A DNA stretch of 64,000 nt from Symbiodinium natans (Eukaryota > Sar > Dinophyceae > Suessiales > Symbiodiniaceae). The number at the start of each line of letters is the position of its first letter. The first letter of the stretch is position 1. The DNA is taken from the NCBI GenBank assembly GCA_905221605.1, contig CAJNDS010002085.1, positions 417,001 to 481,000 on the forward strand. The letters run 5' to 3'. The notes under the pieces were generated by a model, which was not told the DNA's origin, did no database searches, and saw only the letters and a list, made by a program, of their open reading frames with translations. Of the stretch, positions 1-8,724 are shown piece after piece. A program made the translations under genes and the position numbers.

Positions 1-217
1 GGCCGCTACCCTACTACTCTAAAACCTCAACTCTGAAAACCTCTATACCGACCCTCAACCCCCCGACGCACCTGCGAAGGCATGTCTGACGTCAGTTGGA
101 GCCCCTAAAGACTCCGAAAAGAGTCTGCCACACGGGTTTCTCTCTCTCTGCCGCGCCATCCCCGAGGGTCTTGCTTCGCAAGGGCACGAAAAGTAGGCTA
201 GGATCTCAGGAGGCGCA

Positions 218-490
218 GTGAGACCGCAGGACCTCCTTCATTCGCCTAGCCCACTCCATGGGACATTCACTGACCTCTACAACCACACTTTGGGCTGCCA
301 GGCCTCGACTGAAACACGGGGCACTCAGCCTTACAGACTGACTGAAACTCTCCTGCAATCAACAGTCTCACCGCAAACGTCCTGCTCTGAAGGTAGGTCA
401 AGACCACAGCACACACATTCATCAAGCCAGAGTTATGCGTCTCCCAATGCAGCCAGCCATCGCAGCGCCGCAACGTGCGGAGAGTTAGAG
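218..490 (+). CDS. Doubtful open stretch near the left edge
   Basis: Both strands are open here (plus MRPQDLLHSPSPLHGTFTDL; minus CDGWLHWETHNSGLMNVCAV) and end at a TTTAGGG block at about 500. No family or splice sites decide between them. Confidence 0.2.
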
Positions 491-825
491 CCACACGGGT
501 TTAGGGTTAGGGTTTACATAGGGTTTAGGGTTTAGATCCGATTTCGTCAGGCTGCACGACACACTATGCACGTGTAGGCAATGTACGAAGTAAATACTCG
601 GCGATACAAAACCCGACTGTGCCAGAACATGTGCAAGGGTTTAGGGTTCAGGGTTCAGGGGTCAGGCTTCAGGGTTTAGGGTTTAGGGTTTGAGGGTTTG
701 AGGGTTTGGGGCCTGACCTGGTCAATGGAGGGTGGACCGCGGGGTCCGCGCCGAGCATGCACCCGAAAAAAACCTCAAACACCCAAGCAAGCCTCTAAAC
801 CCTAAACCCTAATCCGCCTAAACCT

Positions 826-923
826 GTGATGTTCCCCCTTATACTAACAGTCCTTAAAAGGGATTATAATCGGGGGGGTAACTATAATCCCAATTAAGGA
901 TTGTTAGTATAGGGGGAACATCC
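826..923. mobile_element. F1 foldback element (copy 1)
   Basis: A near-palindrome of about 98 bp: GATGTTCCCCCTTATACTAA on the left and the inverse TTAGTATAGGGGGAACATC on the right, with CAGTCCTTAA...TTAAGGATTG inside and a G-rich centre. No ORF, so a non-autonomous MITE-like element. Confidence 0.85.
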
Positions 924-948
924 AAACCCTAAACCCCAAAACTGAACC

Positions 949-1006
949 GATACTAGGGGGGGGACTATAATCCCAATTAAGGATTGTTAGTATAAGGGGG
1001 AATATC
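949..1006. mobile_element. F1 element, right half only (copy 2)
   Basis: The right half of F1 (ATTAAGGATTGTTAGTATAA then GGGGGAATATCC) recurs beside copy 1. The spacer starting AACCCTAAACCCCAAAACTG is repeated too, so this is a partial tandem duplication. Confidence 0.75.
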
Positions 1007-1249
1007 CAAACCCTAAACCCCAAAACTGAACCGAACCCGCATTTCCGTGAGCTGTCCTTCTGCTTGTACTGCCATTCGCCCTGCACCCGCTGCCACTCCA
1101 GCACCTCTCCGAGCCACCCTAAACCCTAAACCCTAAACCCTAAACCCCAAACCAAAAACCCTAAGCCCTAAACCCTAAACCCCCAAAGGCTTCAAAGTGC
1201 TAGGGCGTATCGCTGGAAAGATTTCGCGTCGGTTCGGGGCTGAGGGTTT

Positions 1250-1460
1250 AGGGAAATTGTTTTGGGTTCAAGTGCGGAGTTTCGGGCGGGTTTGGGGCGG
1301 GTTTGGGGCGTGCTTCGGGCAAAAAGGTTCGGGAGGGGCTTTTTCGCAAGTTTTGGGCGGGTTTTGGGCGAAAGGACGAAAGTCTTGGGTGGGTTTTGGC
1401 CGGGGCTTGGGGAAAGTTTTGGGCTTGCTTTTTGGGGGTGTTTTGGGGCCTTTTCAGAAG
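1250..1460 (+). repeat. G-rich GGGTTTTGGGC minisatellite
   Basis: Degenerate units such as GGGCGGGTTTTGGGCG repeat for about 200 bp on the plus strand. The open frames here are a by-product of the repeat. It could form G-quadruplexes. Confidence 0.6.
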
Positions 1461-1478
1461 CCTTGTTGAAGAACATTT

Positions 1479-1533
1479 GAGGTACCCTAGATAATCCCTT
1501 AAAGGGTATATGTAGGGGGATGTAGGGTACCTC
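1479..1533. repeat. Short inverted repeat
   Basis: GAGGTACCCTAGATAATCCC and its partner TAGGGTACCTC form a small foldback of about 55 bp, possibly a further small element. Confidence 0.5.
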
Positions 1534-1849
1534 ACTCCCACATTCCCTACCAACCAACAGTAAGATTGAACATCTTTGAAGCCTTGTTAAAGTAAATTGA
1601 GCATTTGGCCGCCAGGGACCTCTTGGATGGTACAACTTCTATTGATCGTGGTCCGTAGGGCTTAGGGTCTTGGGGGGCTTTTGGGCTTCGTCGGCGAGCT
1701 TTGAACCTAAACCCCAGTTCAGCCAAAGATCAACCCTAGTTGGGCTCATGCAAGCAGAGCTGCCCATGGAATCGCGGGCTATAAGATGGGTCATTTAGGG
1801 CCCTAGACTTTGAGGCTCAGGCCTCAACTCTCAACCCCAAATAACTGGG

Positions 1850-1930
1850 TTGGCCTTTGAGCCCTCTGAAAAATGTTTGTATATAGGGTCCCTTATAAGG
1901 AGAATATGAAATATCCCAAAAGCCAACCGA
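1850..1930. mobile_element. F3-like foldback
   Basis: GGTTGGCCTTTGAGCCCTCT and ...ATATCCCAAAAGCCAACC form an inverted repeat of about 80 bp that resembles F3 ends. Confidence 0.55.
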
Positions 1931-1960
1931 GATTTAAAACAACACTAGCGGGAGGCAGGC

Positions 1961-2041
1961 GGCTCGGTTGGTGAAGGTCTCGTCTGGAAAGAGGTCTTCG
2001 ACACGGGTGGTGATCTTCTTGGCCTGCATCCACGACCTGAG
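1961..2041 (-). CDS. Candidate exon, unknown protein
   Basis: The minus strand reads SWMQAKKITTRVEDLFPDET, a convincing soluble-protein segment. The CCCTAAA run lies on the 5' (right) side. Not recognised. Confidence 0.45.
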
Positions 2042-2689
2042 CCCCACACCTCGAAACCCGAAGCCCCTAAACCCTAAACCCTAAACCCTCAACCCTAAAC
2101 CGAGCCACAAAAGCCTGGCTTCTGAGTAGCTGCCCTGAGCCCGAAACCCGCAGCCAGCCCACAAACCCTCAGAGTCAAGCAGCAACCCCCATCACCCCAT
2201 AGCCACCACCCCAAGAAATGGATCAAGTGCATCGAATCCGAGACTGCTTCAGGGTTTTCTCAGCCCCAAGAGCAACCGAGGAACAACAAGGATGGCCCTT
2301 GGATAGCCCCCTGTTTTTGTTTTAAAGGTGCTTATAAGGGAACCTGAATCCTGCAAAACAAGGGATGCTGTGTCCTGGTTCTTGGGGGCTTCAGGGCTTC
2401 CGAGCACCGGGCTTCATGTAGTCCTTGCTGGCAACTTCCCCAGCCCATTCGTAGCGGATCCTTGGCCGTCTTGGGTTTTGGGGTTGAGGGTATGGGGTTT
2501 AGGTTATACTGGTTGGTGGTCTCTTTAAGTAGGGTTTCTGTTTTGTGGAAGGTTCTTACTAGGGTATCTAGGGGCTTTACTAAGGTATAAGGGTAACAGA
2601 TAAAGAGCCTTTTGGGGGTGCAGGTTTAGGGTTTAGGGTTTAGGGTTTAGGGCATCTAGGGTTGGGCCCTTGTCGGGTCTTGCTTGCAG

Positions 2690-3424
2690 GTTCATGTGCA
2701 GATTCTCTTCAGTTCAGTCGAGTTGCAAGTGCCCCAACGATACCACCGCCGGATCCCCAGTGAAAAGTACATTCCTCTGAAATCGCAAGTAAGGGCCTCA
2801 TCCTACCGAAGCCCTGAGCCCTAAACCCTAAACCTTTTAAATGTTGGCTCCCGCCGCGGCGTGCGAAGCGCGTTCAAGAGGGTCTAGGGTTGAGGTATTG
2901 GCTTCAGGGACCTAAAGTTACATGGGGGGTTTCCGATATTTTGGGGGTACCTTGGGGTCCTTCTAAGGGGGATCCTACTATCTGAGGGTCTATCTTGGGG
3001 GGGTCCCCTGTTTTCGTAAGCCTTAGAACCTTCATCAAAATAGTAGTTTTAATATCCTTTTGGTTTTTGTATAAACAAAAATAAAAATGATTCCCAAGGG
3101 GGGATATAGTATTAACTTGCAGTTCCAGGAGCTCCGAGAAGTTTTCGGACTCGTCCGGGAGAGTGAAATCAGCGAAGCTGCCTTAGCTCAGGCTCCGCGA
3201 AACCCTCAAACCCTAAAACCCTAAAACCCTAAAACCCTAAACCCTGAACCCTGAACCCTAAAGCCTAAAACCTAAACCCTAAGCGAAACGGGTTCAAGGT
3301 CTCGGGGTTGGATCTCTCTCTTGGAAGCCTTCAGGCCGGAGCAATGAAACCAAGCACGCCCCCGCGAAATGGCATCGCTTCAGCACGCAGCGCCTTTGAG
3401 AACAAAAGCCAGCCGAGCGCCTGA
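2690..3424 (+). CDS. 3' end of a plus-strand gene, three phase-0 exons
   Basis: Exons 2690-2788, 3123-3191 and 3335-3424 join without phase conflict. Exon a follows CTTGCAG and ends CAA|GTAAGG, with ELQVPQRYHRRIPSEKYIPL. Exon b follows ACTTGCAG and reads FQELREVFGLVRESEISEAA, with a GC donor. Exon c follows CCTTCAG, has SARSAFENKSQPSA and ends at TGA. The 143-nt intron between b and c is largely CCCTAAA-type repeat. No family was recognised. Earlier exons are not clear, though an open stretch at 2215-2460 could contribute. Confidence 0.6.
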
Positions 3425-4059
3425 GGCCCTGACCCTAGGGTTTAGGGTTTAGTCTTTAGGGTTTAGGGTTTAGGGCTTCTGCCGCATGGTCTGAGGGCTG
3501 CGGGCTTAGGGCCTAGGGTTTGGAACTCCCCTTGCTGCTGGGCTGCCGAAAGCGGCTCAACCGTAAATTCCCTAAAGCCCGGAAGCCCACTGCTAATATA
3601 ACCCCTGTGAACCCAGAGCCATTTTCAACCCTAAACTCTCAACCCTCCCTTTCTTTTTTGAACCCTCAACCTTCCCTGAACCCTAAACCCTAAACCCTAA
3701 ACCCTTAACCCTAAACCCTAAATTGACAAATGCAACAGGGCGGCTGTTGAAGGTCACCGAGACCAGGTCTGTGGCGGAGCGTGGCAAGAACCATACGCGC
3801 AACTCCTGGGGCCGGGGATGCTTCGGGTTTAGGGTTTAGGGTTTTGGGTTTTGGGGGCTTCAGAGCTTTCAGTGTTTCGGGGCCTCAGAGGCTCAGGGAA
3901 GCTCAGGGTTTGTAACCCTAAACCCTAAACCCTGAACCCTAAACCCTAAACCCAAAACCCTAAAACCCAATAACCCTAAACCCTAAACCCTAAACCCTAA
4001 GAACCCTGAACCCTAAACCCTTAAACCCTAAACCCTAAACCCTGGAGTTTAAGCAGTTT

Positions 4060-7000
4060 GGGGCTTCAAGTTCCGCGCCTCGTCGTCCAGCTCGGCCACT
4101 GGGGCTGCCTCCGCCTCCTCCTTGGGCTCCTGGCCGGGAGCTGTGGGGGTAGGGTTTAGGGTTTAGGGTTTAGGGTTTAGGGTTTAGGGTTTAGGGTTTA
4201 GGGTTTAGGGTTCAGGGTTCAGGGTTTAGGGTTTAGGGTTTAGGGTTTAGGGTTTAGGGTTTAGGGTTCAGGGTTTACAGGGTTCAGGGTTTACAGGGTT
4301 CAGGGTTTAGGGTGTAGAGCTTAGGGTTTTTTAGGGTGTAGGGTTTGCAGGGTGTAGGGTTTATGGTTTAGGGGTTTGGGGGTTTCATATGGCGAGGGTG
4401 GGATCAAAGATCAAAGCTTCGAGCTTGGGATCTCTGAGGAATGTGCAGCTGCGTTCTGCGCAGGCGGGGCCCCAATTCAGGGCTCCGCAGCAGGGTGGGC
4501 CCGCGACAAGCTTCTTGGCCCTCAACCCAAAAGTCCTGCGCGTTCCCTCGAGTAAACATGAAACAAACCCTGAACCCAAAAAGCCCTATCTACCCTGCAA
4601 ACCCTGCGAACCCCATAAGCCCTAAATCCCTTAATGAAACAGCGACATGTTTTTTTCGTCGGCGGCGTGCAAAAAAGCACAGCTCCTCCTTCATCTGGAC
4701 GTCGGCCTCCTCCTTGGAGAGATTTTGCAGAAGCCAACTTCACCGGCACAACGCTCCAAACCACACACAGAGGCAGATCCTAAAACATGAAAATCTGCAG
4801 CCTTAAACCCGAAACCCGGTTTTTTACCCTACATCCTAAACCCTAAGCCCAAAAAACCAAGCCCTGCAATCCTCAAAGCCCTAAAGGCCCCCCGCGCCCC
4901 AAAAAACGCCGGAGCGGGACCCAGGCTCAGTGTTTAAGGCCCAAGTCAACTAGTTTAGGGTTTAGGGGTTTCGGGTTTCGGCTGTAATCAACTAGTCAAC
5001 TAGTTTTGGGGTTTAGGGGTTTAGGGGTTGAGGGGTTGAAGGGTTTAGGGGTTTAGGGTTTAGGGGCTTAGGGTTTGGGGTTTAGGGCCGCCTGCCTTGG
5101 CTTCGTCCTTGACCTCCGCCTCCTCCTTCATCTCCTCGTCCTTGGCCTCCGTGGGTTTCCGGGGTTTAGGGTCTAGGGTTTTGGGGTTTAGGGTCTAGGG
5201 TTTAGGGTTTAGGGCTTAGGGTTTGGGCTCAGGGGTTGTTTGTTGGCTTGGGCCTGAGGTCTTGGTTAGTGCTTTGGGGGGATTTCAGGGAGGCTTCAGG
5301 GAGGCTAGAGAGTGGCCGGGCTTGGAGGGGGCGGGGTTCGCGTCCAAGCCCTGAACCCTCCCCCCTCACCCACCTCCCCCCCCCCCCCCCCACAAGACAC
5401 CGAAAACCGCAAGTCCTTCGCGGCTCGAAGCCGACAAACTTTTCGAAACCTGAAACCCCAACACCCCACCCCCGCCGCGAACTCAGCTGCAATAAGGATG
5501 CTTCGCCTCTTAAGACATATGAGACCCCCCCCCAATGCCTTCATCGTGCTAGCGATGTTCGTATGCTCTTATTGTGATTACTCGGACTGAGGGCTGCGCG
5601 CTGCTTAGGATATCTAGACTCTGGGGCTGTCGCGCGTTAGCAGCCGAAAGCCAAGTGGCTGTGAGCGCCCTGTTGTCTCCAGATGAAGACTTCTGGATCA
5701 AGGGCCCTAAGCCTTGCCCCTGTGCATCCTAAACCCCAAACCTAACACCCCAAACCCTGAACCCTCCCCCTGAAGCCCCAAACCCGACATCCTTTGAGAG
5801 TCGCCTCGCCACTCGCCGCCGCAGGGTCCGCCTCCTTCTCCTCACCCGCAGCCTCCTGCATGTCCAGAGGAGGGTTAGAATCGGTTAGAAGAACAAAACG
5901 TCTTCTTTCCAGCCTTTCACAGCATCACGAGTTTTGTGGGGTTCGGGGACTAAAGTGAAGGCTAAGGGCGAAGGGCTTGGGGTTAAGGAGTTTGTGGTGG
6001 TGGTGGAGAAATTCTTCGAGAATCATAGTAGAGAATTCATCTAAATTCCACCCCTCTCGTTTCTTGTTTTTGTTTCTTGTGCTCATTTTTCGAAAATCAT
6101 TGGAGAAGTAGAGAATTGGTCTAAATTCCATCCCCCTCGTTTCTGTTTTTTTGTTTCTTGCGTTCAGGAGAATGAGTTTAAAAGCAGCAGCAGCAGCAGG
6201 AGGAGGAGGAGTAGTAGTAAGATCAGGAGAAGCAGCAATATCAGGTTTGAAGGAGGCGGGTGCCCTAAGAACCGAACCATAACCTTTTGAACCAGTACGT
6301 AATCCACAACAAAAAGGCCAAACCCTACTGCAAACTAGCTTGAGGAACCCGAGCAAATGCAGAGCGAACTATCATTGCAATTGCGTTGGCGGGTTCCTTT
6401 TTGAGGGAGGGTTCCTTATTCCAGCACATCCTCAAAAACCGATTTGCCCTAAACCCTAAACCCTAAACCCTAAATACCAAGGAGCCCCTCAGTCCCTCAG
6501 TCGAAGCAAGCCCAGCCTTTGCAGCCTCTGCTGCTTTTCGCTGGGCCTCCTGGATGGAGGGAGCTTGGGGGCTGAAGGCTTTGGGAGTTTAGGGTTTAGG
6601 GTTTAGGGTTTAGGGTTTAGGGTTTAGGGTTTAGGGTGTCAGGGCTCAGGGCTTGTGAGTGGATGCAGCTGTCTTTCGGAAGCAGAGGAGAGTCTTTTCT
6701 CGGGCCTTTTCCCACTGGACTCGAGTCTCGCCAGCCAGAGGAGCCCTCCCAAGCCCTAAACCCTCTAAACCCTCTAAACCCTCTACACCCTAAAAGCCCT
6801 GCAAACCCTAGGGTTTAGGGTTTAGGGTTTAGGGTTTAGGGTTTAGGGTTTAGGGTTTAGGGAACCCGAAACCCCCTAAACAACCCTCAGCCCGAAACCC
6901 GCCCGGCACCCGCTTGGCTGTTGGGCTAGGCGGGCGTTGCGAGACTCTGCGAGGGAACCCTAGGCAGGTTGGCCACCCTCAACCACAAACCCTCAACCCG

Positions 7001-8651
7001 AAACCCTAAACCCTAAGCCCTTTTGGTTCCATCTGGGCTGGGTGGGGAATGCCAGAAAAAAAAAGCGGCTGCTTGCACAGCCCTAAACCCTAAACCCCAA
7101 GCCCGAAACCCTAAGTTCCAAAACCCGGGCCTCCTCCAGGGCCTTCTGCTTCTTCTGCAGCGCCTCAAGCTGCTTCTGCCGCTCCTGCTCTTTTGGGAGG
7201 GTTCAGGGTTTAGGGTTTAGGGTTTTGGGTTTAGGGATACTTTAAGGTTTAGTGTTTAGGGATTTTGGGGGGTTTAGGGTTATCTAGGTTTAGGGCCTTC
7301 GGGTGTGATAGGGTTTCGGGGCTTCGGGTTTCAGGGTTTAGGGCGTTCGACGTTTAGGGCTTCGGGGTTTCTAGGGGTTTGGGGGGGGGGGGGGGGTTAG
7401 GGAGGGCTTGGGCGTTTAGGGTCCTTGCAGGGCTGCGGGGGAGGGTTTAGGGAGGGCTTTGGGCGTGTAGAGTTCTTGCAGGGCTGCGGGCCAAGCCTCT
7501 CAACCCTAAAGTGTGGCCATGCTGCATCACGCAATGCTACACTGAACCCAAGGGCAACCTAGGAATCAAGAGGCTGCCCTTTTTGGTTTGCATGACAGGG
7601 GCTTATAAGGGAACCTAAGCCTTAACAAAATGGGAATAGTTTAGGGTCCTTCTCGATTTGTTGAGCTTTCCACTCCGCATCCAGCTTCTCCTGCGAAGGC
7701 ATCTAAACCCCTGAACCCAAAACCCTAAACCCTAAACCCCAAAAGCCACTGCAAAGCCACCCTGGCTTGAACATCACGCCCCAAGACATGGAGAACCCTA
7801 CTTGAAGGTTCTGGGTAGATAGAAGCAGGGTTATAAGTTGCAAGTACCCAAAAGAAGGCTATAACCAGATATAAGTATAGTTGCTTATAACCCCACTTAT
7901 AACTACCCATGAGCCTCCAAGTAAGCCCCGAAGCCAGAAACCCTTGTGAACCCAGACTCGGACAAGCTTGCTGGGGGACTTCTGGACTTGCTGAATGCCC
8001 GGAAACGGAAGGCGACATGCGACAACTCCCACGACACGGAGGAGACCAAAAAAAAAAACGGTCAGGGAGGGGCAATGCCCTCACTGCAGCGACGGTACGC
8101 GCCAGAATGTTGACTCAAACGTATGTCAGCCGATTTCACCCTTTTTGAACCGAGACTGGGCAACCCTACCCTAAACCTAAACCCTAAAGCCCTAACCCAT
8201 AGAGAACCCCAGACTCCACCCAACCTCCTCCCCGCCCCCAACCCAACCCCTACCTAGGATGGCCCTTAAACCCCGTTTTTGATGTTCCTAAAGATGGTCC
8301 TCTTAGACCAAGTAAAGGAAAACATATAATATCCCAAAGGCTCCCTAAACCCTAACCCTAAACCCTAAACCCTCACTCTACCGGAAGCCCCAGGAGGACC
8401 CCAAATTCCCAAACCCGGACGGGCCGAAACCCAACACCCCCCAAAAAACCCAACAACCTTAAAACAACCTAAGGCCTCCAACAAAACTCCAAGAATCCTC
8501 CCCCCAGAACAGGGCTTAGGGCCTAAGTTGAGGGTTTAGGGAAACAAAAACACAGCAGAAAGCCCTAAACCCTAAACCCTTGCAAACTTCCACCGCCTGC
8601 TTCTCAGCCAGGAGGACGGCGTGCACCTTGGCCTTGAACGCCTCGAGGGGG
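4060..8651 (-). CDS. Series of K/E-rich coiled-coil microexons, probably one gene
   Basis: Eight minus-strand islands, each about 40-80 nt, share charged coiled-coil character: 8651-8582 EAFKAKVHAVLLAEKQAVEV; 7702-7660 MPSQEKLDAEWKAQQIE; 7198-7124 QERQKQLEALQKKQKALEEA; 6560-6489 SIQEAQRKAAEAAKAGLAST; 5870-5815 LDMQEAAGEEKEADPAAASG; 5160-5088 EAKDEEMKEEAEVKDEAKAG; 4736-4680 LSKEEADVQMKEEL; 4140-4060 PGQEPKEEAEAAPVAELDDE. The last follows a CCCCCACAG acceptor. Most are separated by TTTAGGG/CCCTAAA-rich introns and foldback elements. Similar composition and one strand suggest a single filamentous or scaffold protein; the family is unknown. Confidence 0.5.
4147..4300 (+). repeat. Telomere-like TTTAGGG array
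   Basis: About 20 units, near-perfect TTTAGGG with TTCAGGG and TTTACAGGG variants. It directly adjoins the acceptor of the exon at 4060-4140. Confidence 0.9.
4389..4560 (-). CDS. Candidate exon, strand ambiguous
   Basis: The minus strand reads RRTFGLRAKKLVAGPPCCGA and LRDPKLEALIFDPTLA. The plus strand (MARVGSKIKASSLGSLRNVQ) is also open. Minus is preferred only because of the surrounding minus-strand coiled-coil exons. Confidence 0.3.
6587..6862 (+). repeat. Two TTTAGGG arrays around an island
   Basis: TTTAGGG runs at 6590-6635 and 6810-6862 flank a 170-bp non-repeat island that includes a CCCTCTAAA variant run. Confidence 0.85.
7799..7923. mobile_element. F2 foldback element (copy 1)
   Basis: CTACTTGAAGGTTCTGGGTA at the left and CTACCCATGAGCCTCCAAGT at the right are inverted ends; the interior is AT-rich with TTATAA steps. 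Confidence 0.75.
8255..8345. mobile_element. F3 element
   Basis: Starts TAGGATGGCCCTTAAACCCC, contains GGTCCTCTTAGACCAAGTAA then GGAAAACATATAATATCCCA, and ends AAAGGCTCC. In the minus direction it would end GGGCCATCCTAG, an acceptor-like terminus. Confidence 0.68.
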
Positions 8652-8724
8652 TTTGGGTTTTTTAGGGTTTAGGGTTTAGGGTTTAGGCTTTAGGGTTTAG
8701 GGTTTAGAGCTTGCTGCGGGAAGC

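Noticed and set aside
1192-1635. 147-aa minus-strand and several plus-strand frames
   Set aside because: Produced by the GGGTTTTGGGC minisatellite; low complexity in all frames.
483-4300. Chromosome end (true telomere)
   Set aside because: TTTAGGG and CCCTAAA alternate in orientation across the whole 64 kb and are interrupted by exons, so these are interstitial blocks, not a chromosome terminus.
5925-6356. 143-aa minus-strand frame
   Set aside because: Covers a local direct duplication and a (CAG/AGG) repeat; the sequence lacks protein-like structure.
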